From NCBI RefSeq assembly GCF_002209355.2, contig NZ_CP106855.1:3596001-3660000 (forward strand): a stretch of 64,000 nucleotides of DNA, written 5' to 3'. Each line of letters starts with the position of its first letter. Within the stretch, counting starts at the first letter, position 1. A program made the translations under genes and the position numbers. The DNA comes from Bdellovibrio sp. SKB1291214. Lineage in GTDB: Bacteria; Bdellovibrionota; Bdellovibrionia; Bdellovibrionales; Bdellovibrionaceae. The notes under the pieces are model-generated. The model did no database searches, was not told where the DNA came from, and worked only from the letters and a program-made list of their open reading frames with translations. Below are positions 6,712 through 16,137 of this stretch, piece after piece.

Positions 6712-9294
6712 ATGAGCAACGATATTGAAAAAATGACGCGAAAGAGCCAGGAGGCCATGCAGGCTGCTGCAAAGCTGGCGGAACGCAAGTCAAACCCATC
6801 TGTTGAACCTGAACATCTTCTGATTGAACTGGTACAACAAAGCGAAGGTATTATTCCTCGTCTTTTGGATAAATTAAATGTCACTCAGGCCGATTTCCTG
6901 GGTGATCTCCGTAAGAAAATCGATCGTTTCCCAACAGTCACGGGCAGTGGACAAAAACAGTTCGCTAGCCCTCGCCTTGAAAAAATCTTTAGGGGCGCCG
7001 AGGTTGAGGCCGACGAATGGGGTGATGCTTACATTTCAACAGAGCACTTCTTTTTAGCGATGCTAAAAGGGACTGATTCGGAAATGAGTGCTTTCTTTAA
7101 AAAGTTTAATCTGAACACTGATAAAGTTAAAAATGCTTTGCGTGAAATGCGTGGCAATCAAAAGGTGACAGATGACGATCCTGAAAATAAGTACGAAGTT
7201 TTGACAAAGTATGCGCGAGATCTGACAGCGTTGGCGGCAGAAGGAAAGTTAGATCCTGTAGTAGGGCGTGACGAAGAAATTCGTCGGGTTGTCCAAGTTT
7301 TGTCCCGTCGTACTAAAAACAATCCTGTTCTAATTGGTGAACCGGGCGTCGGTAAAACGGCCATCGCCGAAGGGTTGGCTCTGCGTATTTTGAAACATGA
7401 TGTGCCAGATAATTTAATTGGCAAAAAATTGATGTCTTTGGATATGGGAGCTTTAATCGCGGGCGCAAAATACCGTGGTGAGTTTGAGGACCGCCTAAAA
7501 GCCGTTATCAAAGAAGTCACATCCAGCGAAGGTCAGATTATTTTATTTATCGATGAACTTCACACATTAGTCGGCGCTGGAAAAACAGACGGGGCTATGG
7601 ATGCGGGGCAATTGCTGAAACCAGCGTTGGCGCGCGGGGAACTTCGCTGTATCGGTGCCACAACTTTGGATGAGTATCGCAAGTATATCGAAAAAGATGC
7701 GGCCCTTGAGCGCCGCTTCCAAACGGTCATGGTGGAAGAACCTAGCGAAGAAGACGCGATTACAATTCTTCGCGGCTTGAAAGAAAAATACGAAGTCCAT
7801 CATGGTATTCGGATCACTGACTCGGCCTTGGTTTCTGCCGTGAAACTTTCTCGGCGCTATATTACCAACCGCTTTTTGCCAGACAAGGCGATCGATCTGA
7901 TCGACGAAGCTGCAAGTAAGCTAGGTATCGAAACTCGTTCTGTCCCTGAAGAAGTGGATAAAATTGAACGTGAATTGATGCAGCTTCGAATTGAAAAAGA
8001 AGCTTTGAAAAAAGAAAAAGAAGAAGGCGCGAAAGAGCGCATCACTGTGATCGATAAAGAGATTACAGGCTTAAGTGCAAAAAATCAGCTTCTGCGCGAG
8101 CAGTGGGAATTTGAAAAAGGTGGTATCACTCAAATCAAAAAACTCAAAGCAGACATAGAAGACTTGAAAGTCGCAGTCGCTAAAGCGGAACGTGAAGGTG
8201 ATTTAGGGAAAGCAGCAGAGCTTAAGTACGGCACGCTTCCAGAGACAGAGAAAAAACTGAAAACTTTGGAAGAGCGCAGTAAAGAGCAAAACGGCCACGA
8301 AAGCCGCATGCTGAAAGAGGAGGTCGGTCCTGAAGACGTGGCAGAAGTTGTTGCGAAATGGACGGGCGTTCCGGTCAGTAAAATGCTTGAAAGCGAAGGT
8401 CAAAAGCTGTTGCACATGGAAGATGAACTTAAAAAACGTGTCGTGGGTCAAGATCACGCGCTGTCAGTGGTGGCCGATGCCATTCGCAGAGCCCGCGCGG
8501 AAATCTCGGATCCAAATCGTCCCATTGGAACATTCATGTTCCTAGGGCCCACAGGAGTCGGTAAAACGGAAACTGTGAAGGCCCTGGCTGAATTCTTGTT
8601 TGATGATGAACAGGCAGTTGTTCGAATCGACATGAGTGAATACATGGAAAAACACGCCGTCTCTCGTCTAGTGGGAGCGCCTCCGGGATACGTTGGTTAC
8701 GAAGAGGGCGGCCAGTTGACTGAAGCCGTTCGTCGCAGACCATACAGTGTTGTGTTGTTGGATGAAGTTGAAAAGGCCCATCCGGATGTATTCAATATCT
8801 TGCTTCAGGTATTGGATGACGGTCGTCTAACAGATGGTCAAGGTCGCACCGTGGATTTCAAAAACACAGTGTTGATCATGACATCGAATGTAGGATCTCA
8901 TTCTATCCTTGATGCAAAAATGTCAGAGGACGCAAAACAAAAAGCTGTGACCGAGGCCTTGCGCGAACATTTCCGTCCTGAGTTCTTAAACCGTATCGAC
9001 GAAGTTGTGATCTATCACTCTTTAGGTCAGGAACAAATCGCGGGAATTGTACAAGTGCAGTTGGATTTGGTTGCACAAAGATTGAAAGGCAAAAAAATCG
9101 GTATATCTTTCAGTAAAGAGGCTGTCGATTTCTTAGCTCGAAAAGGTTACGACCCAATCTATGGTGCGCGCCCTTTAAAACGTGTGATTCAAACAGAGCT
9201 GTTAAATCCGCTCTCGAAACAGATTATCAGTTCGAGTGTTAAGGCGGGTGACACTGTTGAAGTAAAGACGGATGGTCATCATTTAACATTCTAA
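6712..9294 (+). CDS. clpB: ATP-dependent disaggregase ClpB
   Basis: An 860-residue Hsp100 chaperone that threads aggregated proteins through its hexameric pore with help from DnaK. Order: N-terminal Clp repeat domain (1-145), first AAA+ domain with Walker A GEPGVGKT near 208, long coiled-coil middle domain (about 400-535) rich in Glu and Lys, second AAA+ domain with Walker A GPTGVGKT near 611, and the small C-terminal domain. Pore-loop KYRG and GYVG motifs are present. The middle domain marks it as ClpB rather than ClpA or ClpC. Length matches E. coli ClpB (857). ATGGAGG precedes the ATG. TTGACA at about 6665 is a possible -35, but no well-spaced -10 was seen. Confidence 0.98.
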   Translation: MSNDIEKMTRKSQEAMQAAAKLAERKSNPSVEPEHLLIELVQQSEGIIPRLLDKLNVTQADFLGDLRKKIDRFPTVTGSGQKQFASPRLEKIFRGAEVEADEWGDAYISTEHFFLAMLKGTDSEMSAFFKKFNLNTDKVKNALREMRGNQKVTDDDPENKYEVLTKYARDLTALAAEGKLDPVVGRDEEIRRVVQVLSRRTKNNPVLIGEPGVGKTAIAEGLALRILKHDVPDNLIGKKLMSLDMGALIAGAKYRGEFEDRLKAVIKEVTSSEGQIILFIDELHTLVGAGKTDGAMDAGQLLKPALARGELRCIGATTLDEYRKYIEKDAALERRFQTVMVEEPSEEDAITILRGLKEKYEVHHGIRITDSALVSAVKLSRRYITNRFLPDKAIDLIDEAASKLGIETRSVPEEVDKIERELMQLRIEKEALKKEKEEGAKERITVIDKEITGLSAKNQLLREQWEFEKGGITQIKKLKADIEDLKVAVAKAEREGDLGKAAELKYGTLPETEKKLKTLEERSKEQNGHESRMLKEEVGPEDVAEVVAKWTGVPVSKMLESEGQKLLHMEDELKKRVVGQDHALSVVADAIRRARAEISDPNRPIGTFMFLGPTGVGKTETVKALAEFLFDDEQAVVRIDMSEYMEKHAVSRLVGAPPGYVGYEEGGQLTEAVRRRPYSVVLLDEVEKAHPDVFNILLQVLDDGRLTDGQGRTVDFKNTVLIMTSNVGSHSILDAKMSEDAKQKAVTEALREHFRPEFLNRIDEVVIYHSLGQEQIAGIVQVQLDLVAQRLKGKKIGISFSKEAVDFLARKGYDPIYGARPLKRVIQTELLNPLSKQIISSSVKAGDTVEVKTDGHHLTF

Positions 9295-9320
9295 GTCTGG
9301 CACAAGTTTCGCTTAACTCC

Positions 9321-9352
9321 AAGATAGGCAGGCAATGATGCTTGCCTATCTT
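9321..9352 (+). repeat. Perfect hairpin abutting the ribosome site of the next gene
   Basis: AAGATAGGCA (9321-9330) pairs with TGCCTATCTT (9343-9352). The AAGGAG site of the next gene begins within two bases. It could end clpB messages weakly or block translation of the small gene. Confidence 0.5.
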
Positions 9353-9366
9353 TAAGGAGTCCTAAA

Positions 9367-9549
9367 ATGGGAACAGACAAATTCAACCAGCAAAATTCAT
9401 CATCCTCATCAGATAAATCTGGCAACAGAGCTGAAGATCAAAGAAGAGAATCTTCAAATTCATCTAATCGCAACGAAAGCTCAAAAGATTCGCAAAGATC
9501 ATCAAGCCAAACGGGCTCTGACAGAAATTCTTCTTCTGGCAGAAGATAA
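9367..9549 (+). CDS. Small disordered Ser/Asn/Arg-rich protein
   Basis: Sixty residues, nearly all Ser, Asn, Arg, Gln, Asp and Gly, with no hydrophobic core, signal peptide or known domain. AAGGAGT stands 7 bases before the ATG and a strong terminator follows at 9579, so it looks like a real expressed gene. Function unknown. Such hydrophilic disordered microproteins are often stress or desiccation proteins, but nothing here proves that. It follows clpB by 72 bases. Confidence 0.65.
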   Translation: MGTDKFNQQNSSSSSDKSGNRAEDQRRESSNSSNRNESSKDSQRSSSQTGSDRNSSSGRR

Positions 9550-9578
9550 CTAGAATTTAAAATTTATGATTATGAAAA

Positions 9579-9607
9579 GGGCTTCTGAAATAGAAGCCCT
9601 CCTTTTT
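9579..9607 (+). terminator. Rho-independent terminator
   Basis: GGGCTTCT (9579-9586) pairs with AGAAGCCC (9592-9599), then TCCTTTTT. Confidence 0.9.
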
Positions 9608-9647
9608 GTGGAATAAGACAGAGTCAAATACTCTTGAGGAGTCAAAC

Positions 9648-9680
9648 TGCCCCGGGGAAAGTTTCCCATCGGTTGGGGCA
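9648..9680 (-). terminator. Possible terminator of the DUF1328 gene
   Basis: TGCCCC/GGGGCA enclose GGGAAA/TTTCCC, giving a two-part stem just after the minus-strand stop. Only a weak T-stretch follows. Confidence 0.4.
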
Positions 9681-9698
9681 ATTTGCCTCTGTAAATAT

Positions 9699-9872
9699 CT
9701 ACCTAGGTCCGCGACGTCCAATCATATTCACGAAGAAACTGATAACTGCCAGTACCAGGAAGACGATTAACAGAAGACGACCCACTTCCATTGAAAGGCC
9801 GGCGATGCCATTTGCCCCTAAAACGAAAGCCACGATCGCTAGAATGAAAAATGCTATTGCTGCACGTAACAT
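9699..9872 (-). CDS. DUF1328 (YtjA-type) small membrane protein
   Basis: A 57-residue protein from ATG 9872, beginning MLRAAIAFFILAIVAFVLG and ending GRRGPR. Two hydrophobic helices (about 3-25 and 32-52) are joined by a Gly-rich turn with NGIAGLSMEVGR. This is the layout of the DUF1328/UPF0391 family of inner-membrane microproteins, often linked to stress in proteobacteria, with no known biochemical role. GAGGAGG precedes the ATG. It follows the sigma-54 activator gene on the same strand by 57 bases and may share its transcript. Confidence 0.85.
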   Translation of the reverse strand: MLRAAIAFFILAIVAFVLGANGIAGLSMEVGRLLLIVFLVLAVISFFVNMIGRRGPR

Positions 9873-9929
9873 TTATTACCTCCTCAGTAGTTGTTACGAA
9901 CTCTTGATAAGCAAACCCGATGCCAGCCA

Positions 9930-10901
9930 TTATAAAGTAGGGTGTCGTTTCCCAAGTTTTCGATAAAGTGTCTTACGGTCTATTCCCAGATCCCGCGCGG
10001 TCTTCTCTTTAGCCCCCTTGTTCAATGACAAGGCGTATTCAATATATAGCTGCGTCATCTCTTCCATGGAAAGTATCTTCGAAGACTCGTCGACCTTGCC
10101 GTTTATGAAATTCAACGTGTTTTGTTTTTGCAAAGTCAGTGCGCCCACTTGTGGATGCAGGTCATCCATTTCGATATGCGAGTTCATTGACAAAACTACG
10201 GCGCGTTCAATCCGATTTTCCAGTTCACGAACGTTGCCTGGCCACTGTTGCTGCATGAGGAATTCGTTCGCAGCCGGGGTGAACCCTAAAATCTTCTTCT
10301 CATTGGTTATGGAAAATTTCTGCACGAAATGGTTGGCGAGCGGCAAAATGTCTTCTCGGCGATCTCGCAGCGACGGAACATTGATACTAATGACGTTTAA
10401 TCTAAAAAATAAATCCTCGCGAAACTTTTTGGTCTGGACAGCACGATGAAGGTTCTCATGGGTCGCCGCAATCACTCGGATGTTAATCGGGCGTAAAGTG
10501 TTTTCCCCCAGACGCTTAATTTTGCGTTCTTGCAAGACTCGCAAAATCTTAGCTTGCAGATTTAATTCAAGATCCGCAATTTCGTCTAAGAATAATGTTC
10601 CACCCTCGGCCTCTTCAAAAAGACCGATCTTGTTTGTGGTCGCTCCTGTAAAGGCGCCTCGAGCATATCCAAATAATTCTGATTCTAAAAGATGATCGGG
10701 GATGGCGGCACAGTTTAACGCAATAAAACCGCGACTGTTTCGGGGGCTTTGTTCGTGAATGAACTTGGCGACAACTTCTTTACCAGTTCCACTTTCGCCA
10801 GTGATCAAAACATTGGAGCAGCTCTCGGCCACTTTTCGAGCCATGGCCAGAGCCGAAAGGAAGGCGGGACTTTCTGCGATAATGTCTCGACCTTCTTTCA
10901 T
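9930..10901 (-). CDS. Sigma-54-dependent activator without receiver domain
   Basis: A 323-residue enhancer-binding protein reduced to an AAA+ core and DNA-binding end. Walker A GESGTGKE is at about 35-42, an intact GAFTGA loop at 82-87, Walker B FLDE at 104-107 and a Fis-type helix-turn-helix at about 290-318. There is no N-terminal sensor, so activity is probably set by expression or a partner. TAGGAG before the ATG overlaps the stop of the upstream barrel-like gene, giving an 11-base gap and likely translational coupling. The envelope protein upstream and the DUF1328 protein downstream suggest an envelope-stress unit; that is inference. Confidence 0.88.
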   Translation of the reverse strand: MKEGRDIIAESPAFLSALAMARKVAESCSNVLITGESGTGKEVVAKFIHEQSPRNSRGFIALNCAAIPDHLLESELFGYARGAFTGATTNKIGLFEEAEGGTLFLDEIADLELNLQAKILRVLQERKIKRLGENTLRPINIRVIAATHENLHRAVQTKKFREDLFFRLNVISINVPSLRDRREDILPLANHFVQKFSITNEKKILGFTPAANEFLMQQQWPGNVRELENRIERAVVLSMNSHIEMDDLHPQVGALTLQKQNTLNFINGKVDESSKILSMEEMTQLYIEYALSLNKGAKEKTARDLGIDRKTLYRKLGKRHPTL

Positions 10902-10912
10902 TTTGAATTCTC

Positions 10913-11419
10913 CTATAGGCTTCCGCCACCTGATAAGATGATGAAATATTGAACTTCCTCATCAGGCATTTTGTATCCATATTTGTCATGTCGTGATTGA
11001 TAGTACTTCGTCACTTGGGCGCCGCCACCAATACGCAGGCCTCCAATGGCAAAAATCAAACCGGCTTTTCCGAAATAGCCGCTGGCATCTTCGTTAGCAA
11101 AGCGAAGGCCGGGACCGGCAAACAGTTCGACCCCAGCGCCGCCACCCGAAGTGTAAAATCCCGTGCCAAAAATAGCAGCTGTGTCCAAACCATATGTTGT
11201 ATCGATGGAGGAGCCGAACTGAGTGAATACGGAGTTTCTCCAATTCAAATAGTTAGTAACATACCAGTTTAACCCGACATCGATTTCCGTGTAAGTGTTT
11301 CCATTGTAAGTGCCTACTCCCCCCGAGAGGTCATAGGACATGTCAGAGCTTTGCGCCGCCCAAGCTGAAGTGGAAATAAGGCCGCTAAGGATCGTAAAAA
11401 CAGTAATAAGTTTTTTCAT
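10913..11419 (-). CDS. Secreted Gly-rich protein, probable small outer-membrane barrel
   Basis: 168 residues from ATG 11419. A Sec signal peptide (residues 1-20, ending in SAWA) precedes a mature part rich in Gly, Tyr and alternating hydrophobic residues, with repeated short beta-strand-like stretches typical of 8-stranded outer-membrane barrels. It ends in a Gly/Ser-rich segment rather than the usual terminal Phe or Tyr. The longer reading frame to 11617 is rejected because it lacks a ribosome site and puts the signal peptide inside. GGAAG precedes the chosen ATG. It is the first gene of a unit with the sigma-54 activator. Confidence 0.7.
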   Translation of the reverse strand: MKKLITVFTILSGLISTSAWAAQSSDMSYDLSGGVGTYNGNTYTEIDVGLNWYVTNYLNWRNSVFTQFGSSIDTTYGLDTAAIFGTGFYTSGGGAGVELFAGPGLRFANEDASGYFGKAGLIFAIGGLRIGGGAQVTKYYQSRHDKYGYKMPDEEVQYFIILSGGGSL

Positions 11420-11507
11420 AAAATCATCTTCCAAACCGCTGTCGCGCGGGTCAACGATTTTGGGCCGATATCCAGCTTTCAACACAGGGAAAATAGGGAT
11501 GCTTTTC

Positions 11508-11536
11508 TTGCCATTTCCTCGGTGTAAGTGTAGTTT
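11508..11536 (+). promoter_or_regulatory. Candidate promoter of the riboflavin genes
   Basis: TTGCCA (11508-11513), 17 bases, TAGTTT (11531-11536), 24 bases before the ribE start. No room exists for an FMN riboswitch, and none was seen. Confidence 0.4.
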
Positions 11537-11560
11537 CCAGCCATTCAAGCAGAGGCCCCT

Positions 11561-12160
11561 ATGTTTTCTGGAATCGTCGAATCCGTTATGCCGATTGAAA
11601 GCTCCGAAGAGCTTCAAAATGCCTATCGCATCAAAATTAAAAAACCTTCTGAATTCAATGATTTAAAGCTTGGCGACAGTATCGCATGCGATGGTGTTTG
11701 CCTGACGGTGGAAGCCTTTGACGACAAACACATGACGTTTGCGTTGGCGGCAGAAACCATCAAAGTCCTTGATTGGAACCCAGGCAGCTGGCTTGGCAAA
11801 AAGGTCAATTTAGAAAGATCTTTGCGTTTCGGCGATAGAATCCATGGTCATTTGGTGACGGGGCACGTTGATAGTTTGGGCTCCGTGACAAGAGCTGAGC
11901 TTATTGGTGAGTCGTTTTTTTTGGACGTAAAAGTCCAAGATACGATCCTGCCGTATGTATGGAAAAAGGGCAGCATTACGCTTAATGGTGTGAGTCTGAC
12001 GGTTAACGAACTGGATAAAAACACGGTTTCTGTATGCCTCATTCCCGAAACAATTAAACGCACGAACTTGGGTGACTTAAAACCTGGTAGCAAAATCAAT
12101 GTGGAGCCTGATTACATGGCTCGCGCGATCCAACGTTCTCTTGAAGTTAAAAAGGACTAA
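11561..12160 (+). CDS. ribE: Riboflavin synthase, alpha chain
   Basis: A 199-residue enzyme that converts two 6,7-dimethyl-8-ribityllumazines to riboflavin and a pyrimidinedione. It opens with MFSGIVESV, the family signature, and consists of two homologous lumazine-binding barrels (1-95 and 96-190), the second introduced by GHLVTGHVD. A C-terminal helix for trimer formation follows. Length fits the family. GAGG precedes the ATG. It is first of three tightly packed riboflavin genes; ribBX begins 3 bases after its stop. Confidence 0.97.
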   Translation: MFSGIVESVMPIESSEELQNAYRIKIKKPSEFNDLKLGDSIACDGVCLTVEAFDDKHMTFALAAETIKVLDWNPGSWLGKKVNLERSLRFGDRIHGHLVTGHVDSLGSVTRAELIGESFFLDVKVQDTILPYVWKKGSITLNGVSLTVNELDKNTVSVCLIPETIKRTNLGDLKPGSKINVEPDYMARAIQRSLEVKKD

Positions 12161-12163
12161 GCA

Positions 12164-13294
12164 ATGTCATTCAATACAATCTCTGAAATTCTTGATGATG
12201 TAAGAGCCGGTAAAATGGTTATCCTGGTGGATGACGAGGATCGCGAGAACGAAGGCGATCTGATCATGGCTACGGATCATATCAACGCTCAAGGGATCAA
12301 CTTCATGATTTCTGAAGCGCGCGGTTTGGTTTGCTTGTGCATGACTCCGCAACAAATGGATCGGCTGCAATTGCCATTAATGGTTCGTGACGAGTACAAC
12401 TATGCCCCAAATAAAACGGCATTTACTGTTTCCATCGAAGCAGCTGAAGGAATCTCGACAGGTATATCTGCTGCAGACCGTGCTCATACTTGTAAAGTGG
12501 CGGCAAATCCTCATGCGAAGCCGACAGACGTGCACATGCCAGGTCATATCTTCCCAATTCGCGCCCAACAAGGTGGCGTATTGAAACGCGCTGGTCACAC
12601 CGAAGCGTCAGTTGATTTGGCTCGCTTGGCGGGCTTGAATCCTGCGGCAGTGATTTGTGAGGTGATGAATCCAGATGGTTCCATGGCCCGCGTTCCTGAC
12701 CTAAAAGAATTCGCCAAAAAACATAATATTAAGATCGGAACGATCGTTGATTTGATCGCTTACCGTTTGGCCAATGAAACATTGGTCGAAGAGCTAGCGA
12801 ATATTCCTCTTCCAGCCTCTTTTGGCGAAGGTTACAAGGCCCGCGTATTCCGTTCCACAGTGGACGGTCTTGAGCACCTGGTGATTCAAAAAGGCGAGAT
12901 CAAAAAAGATCATCCGTCGTTAATTCGTGTTCATGTCGACAACTTCACTCGTGATTTCATGGCTATCGTACACGGAGGAGCTTCCTCTGTTGTCGAAAGC
13001 TTGAAAATGATCGAGGAAGCGGGCAGTGGCGCCTTCGTTCTTCTTCGCGGTAACAATCGTACGATCGGACTGACGCAAGAACTTCACGCCTTAGTAGGTA
13101 TGGAAGATCTTCGTCCTTCAACGCCATTGATGGACGAGCGTGATTACGGTATCGGTGCACAGATTTTGCGCGAGATCGGAGCGAATAAAATCCGTTTGAT
13201 CACAAACAAGCCCGAGAAAAAAGTCGGCTTGAAAGCATTTGATTTAGAAATCGTTGAAATTGTAGCAATTGAAAATCTTAAAGGGGCTCACTAA
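12164..13294 (+). CDS. ribBX: DHBP synthase with degenerate GTP cyclohydrolase II domain (RibBX type)
   Basis: 376 residues. The N-terminal half (1-200) is a 3,4-dihydroxy-2-butanone-4-phosphate synthase with the acidic DDEDRENEGDL motif near 23-34 and the HTEASVDLARLAGL block; it makes the four-carbon unit of lumazine from ribulose 5-phosphate. The C-terminal half has the GTP cyclohydrolase II fold, with DERDYGIGAQILREIG conserved. The three zinc Cys are absent: the usual SLRCDCG region reads MAIVHGGASS. This matches the proteobacterial RibBX variant, whose second domain lacks cyclohydrolase activity. A separate RibA would then be needed elsewhere. Its TAA overlaps the ribH ATG (TAATG). Confidence 0.92.
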   Translation: MSFNTISEILDDVRAGKMVILVDDEDRENEGDLIMATDHINAQGINFMISEARGLVCLCMTPQQMDRLQLPLMVRDEYNYAPNKTAFTVSIEAAEGISTGISAADRAHTCKVAANPHAKPTDVHMPGHIFPIRAQQGGVLKRAGHTEASVDLARLAGLNPAAVICEVMNPDGSMARVPDLKEFAKKHNIKIGTIVDLIAYRLANETLVEELANIPLPASFGEGYKARVFRSTVDGLEHLVIQKGEIKKDHPSLIRVHVDNFTRDFMAIVHGGASSVVESLKMIEEAGSGAFVLLRGNNRTIGLTQELHALVGMEDLRPSTPLMDERDYGIGAQILREIGANKIRLITNKPEKKVGLKAFDLEIVEIVAIENLKGAH

Positions 13295-13857
13295 TGGGTA
13301 ACATCAAAGTTGGCGTTGTCACTGCACGCTGGAATTCAGAAATCACTCAAAAATTGGAAGAGGGAGCAATCTCTTACCTTGAGTCTTGTGAAGGCGTTGA
13401 AATCTTCGCAGCTCTTGTTCCTGGTGCGGTAGAAGTTCCATTGGCGTGCCAAGCTTTCTTAGATGCCGGTTGTGATGGTGTGGTTGCTTTGGGTGCTGTT
13501 ATTCGTGGGGAAACTTCTCACTACGATTATGTCTGCAATTCAGTGACTGATGGTATCACTCGCTTGATGCTTGATTATAAAAAACCAATCGGTTTTGGTA
13601 TTTTGACAACTGAAAACGAAGAGCAAGCTATCGCTCGTACGGGCTCCGCGGAACACATGAATAAAGGTGAGGAAGCGGCTCAAGTGGTTATGGAAATGAT
13701 TGGCTTGGTGGGTGAAATCCCGGCAACGATGAAAACAGCTCAGCAAATGGCATTGGCGCCAGCTCCAAAAGCTAAAGCGAAAGGTCCCAAGGCGGCAAAG
13801 GCAGCTAAGAAAGCTCCTGCGAAAGCAAAAAAATCCGCGAAAAAAGGAAAAAAGTAA
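13294..13857 (+). CDS. ribH: Lumazine synthase with Lys/Ala-rich C-terminal tail
   Basis: 187 residues. The first 150 form 6,7-dimethyl-8-ribityllumazine synthase, which joins the ribityl pyrimidine and the four-carbon phosphate. The GAVEVPLA and GAVIRGETSHYDYV motifs are intact, including the active-site His. Residues about 153-187 are an extra tail of Lys, Ala and Pro resembling histone H1. Most RibH proteins stop near 155-160 residues. The enzyme usually forms pentamers or 60-mers, so the tail could coat a large particle with positive charge. Start codon overlaps the ribBX stop. Confidence 0.95.
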   Translation: MGNIKVGVVTARWNSEITQKLEEGAISYLESCEGVEIFAALVPGAVEVPLACQAFLDAGCDGVVALGAVIRGETSHYDYVCNSVTDGITRLMLDYKKPIGFGILTTENEEQAIARTGSAEHMNKGEEAAQVVMEMIGLVGEIPATMKTAQQMALAPAPKAKAKGPKAAKAAKKAPAKAKKSAKKGKK

Positions 13858-13870
13858 TTTAGCATTGGAG

Positions 13871-13898
13871 GTCGCAAGGTCCGACGGGACTTTGCGAC
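13871..13898 (+). repeat. Strong hairpin between ribH and ntrY
   Basis: GTCGCAAgGTCC pairs with GGACtTTGCGAC around a GACG loop. No T-run follows, so it is a processing or stability hairpin, or a factor-aided terminator. Confidence 0.5.
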
Positions 13899-13921
13899 AC
13901 TCAAACAAAGGGAATAACTAA

Positions 13922-16123
13922 GTGAGCGAAACTTCAAGGGATGAATTTCTACCACATGGTCCACAGGAGTTTAAAAAAAGAAGACGCGAGATCTTTATCG
14001 TGCTTGTCGTCTCTTTCATGTTCGTTCTGCTGACTTGGTTTGAAATCCGCCTGTTCGCAACCAGCCAACAACTTCCTTTTGTTCACTCCATCTTCTTTTT
14101 TGGTCTCGTAAATTTTAATATCGTCCTGTTGTTGCTTTTGCTGTTCATGATCTTCCGAAATATCGTGAAGGTCTTCGTTGAACGTCAGGGCAAAATCTTC
14201 GGTAGCAGTCTTAAAGCAAAACTTGTCGCCGCATTCGTTGCGTTCAGCTTTATCCCGACTGTGCTGATGTTCATCATTTCCGTATTCTATATCAACTCCA
14301 GCTTCGACAAATGGTTCAGTGCAAAAATGGCAGGAGTTCTAAAAAGCTCCATCGAAGTCACGAATGCTTACTATTTCAATGCCAAGAAAAAGAACTATCA
14401 CTTTGCCCATCAGATTGCTGATTCGGTTCGTCCGCTCAATAACTCTGCAGATATCAAACGTAAGGTTGAACAACTTCGCAAAGAGTTCAGTCTTGATGCG
14501 GTTGAATATTATCCCTCTTTGTTTGGTAAGCGCGTTGTCGTTTCTGCCGAGGATGACACGGTTCCTACGGTTCCCGCCGTATCGTTAGAGTTCCTGCAAA
14601 AAGGTATTAAGGTTCAAGCGGAAGCTTCCATCATCCATCAATTTGGGGATGGGAATCTCGTGCGTGTGATCGTTCCAGTGAAAGAAGGCGCTGATCGCGG
14701 AGCCATCGTGGTTTCCAGTTTTTTACCGCTTTCTCTGGTTAGTAAGATGGATGATATTTCAACGGCCTATGATGAATTCCGAGACATCAATCCCCTAGAG
14801 TATCCTCTTAAGTCTATATATTTGATCATTTTGGTTCTAATGACTTTTGTGATCTTGCTAGCAGCGACTTGGTTCGGATTCTACTTGGCTCGACAGCTTT
14901 CAATTCCTATTGTGCAACTGGGGCGCGCGACTCGTCGAATTGCAGGCGGGGATTATACACCGCTTGAGATTAAATCAGGTTCTGAAGAAATCACGGATCT
15001 TATTTCAAGTTTCAATCAGATGACCGTGACTCTAGAAAATACATTAGAAGAACTAGATCAGCATGCTCGTTACACGGACACCGTTCTTCGTAACGTGAAC
15101 ACCGGGGTGATCTCGGTTGATCAGGCTGGGCGTGTTTCAACGATCAATCGTCACGCAGCTCAGCTGCTTAAAATTGATCCTGAACGCTATATCGGTAAAT
15201 CCGTGCGAGATTTATTAACTTTAGAGTATTTCAGAACCTTCGCGGATCTTTTAAAGACGATGCAGGATCATAAGATCGAAAGTATTCAAAAAGAGTTCCG
15301 CCTGAACGTGCAAGGGGAGGCAATTCCTTTGCAAATGAGTCTTTCAATCCTAAAGGATGAAAAAGGCGAAGCAGTCGGTAAGGTCCTGGTATTTGACGAC
15401 ATGACTCCCATCGTGAACGCGCAACGTTCAGCAGCTTGGACCGAAGTGGCACGTCGTATCGCCCATGAAATTAAAAATCCTCTGACGCCTATTAAACTTT
15501 CAGCAGAACGCCTGCAAAGAAAGTTCGGTGCTTCGATCACTGATCCAGCCTTCAGCGAATGTACGACGATGATCGTAAAACAGGTGGATGGTCTGAAAAA
15601 CTTGGTGAACGAGTTCAGTAATTTTGCTCGCTTGCCCCAGGCTCGTCCTGTCGTTGCAAACTTTAACAGTGTGGTTGAGGAATCCTTAGGGCTTTATCGC
15701 CAAGCTCATCCGAATGTAATTTTCGATTTCAAACCGGATCGTGATTTGCCAGAGTTCAAATTTGACCCCGATCAATTCCGCCGAGTTTTGGTCAATCTTG
15801 TGGATAACGCTGTGGCTGCTGTGGCTAAAGAACCACAACCAAATGTCCAAATAGCCACACTTTACTCCAAAGATATTAAAACCATGCGCATGACAGTGGC
15901 TGACAATGGAGACGGAGTGTCAGCCGAGCAAAGAAACCGTATTTTTGAACCGTACTACTCTACAAAAGAGGGCGGAACTGGTTTAGGCTTACCTATCGTG
16001 AAAAGAATCATCGAAGACCACAACGGATTCATTCGCGCGACGGCCAATGAACCAAAAGGTCTGAAATTGGTGATCGAGATCCCTGTAAACGAAGTGGGCG
16101 CCTGGAAGCCCGCTGAAGAATAG
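13922..16123 (+). CDS. ntrY: NtrY-like membrane sensor histidine kinase
   Basis: 733 residues. Membrane helices lie near 24-44, 57-78, 100-125 and 300-325, with a periplasmic sensing segment of about 170 residues between the last two. Then come HAMP (326-378), PAS (about 385-490), HisKA with the phospho-acceptor in RRIAHEIKNPLTPIKLS near 514, and HATPase with DNGDGVS and GGTGLGLPI boxes. This order is the NtrY signature. The GTG at 13922 follows AGGGAA and is preferred. ntrX follows 14 bases after the stop. NtrY/NtrX respond to nitrogen or redox state in proteobacteria; the signal here is unknown. Confidence 0.92.
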   Translation: MSETSRDEFLPHGPQEFKKRRREIFIVLVVSFMFVLLTWFEIRLFATSQQLPFVHSIFFFGLVNFNIVLLLLLLFMIFRNIVKVFVERQGKIFGSSLKAKLVAAFVAFSFIPTVLMFIISVFYINSSFDKWFSAKMAGVLKSSIEVTNAYYFNAKKKNYHFAHQIADSVRPLNNSADIKRKVEQLRKEFSLDAVEYYPSLFGKRVVVSAEDDTVPTVPAVSLEFLQKGIKVQAEASIIHQFGDGNLVRVIVPVKEGADRGAIVVSSFLPLSLVSKMDDISTAYDEFRDINPLEYPLKSIYLIILVLMTFVILLAATWFGFYLARQLSIPIVQLGRATRRIAGGDYTPLEIKSGSEEITDLISSFNQMTVTLENTLEELDQHARYTDTVLRNVNTGVISVDQAGRVSTINRHAAQLLKIDPERYIGKSVRDLLTLEYFRTFADLLKTMQDHKIESIQKEFRLNVQGEAIPLQMSLSILKDEKGEAVGKVLVFDDMTPIVNAQRSAAWTEVARRIAHEIKNPLTPIKLSAERLQRKFGASITDPAFSECTTMIVKQVDGLKNLVNEFSNFARLPQARPVVANFNSVVEESLGLYRQAHPNVIFDFKPDRDLPEFKFDPDQFRRVLVNLVDNAVAAVAKEPQPNVQIATLYSKDIKTMRMTVADNGDGVSAEQRNRIFEPYYSTKEGGTGLGLPIVKRIIEDHNGFIRATANEPKGLKLVIEIPVNEVGAWKPAEE

Positions 16124-16137
16124 AAAGAAGGTCCGTG

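Noticed and set aside
11420-11560. FMN riboswitch before the riboflavin genes
   Set aside because: The gap is too short and lacks the conserved elements.
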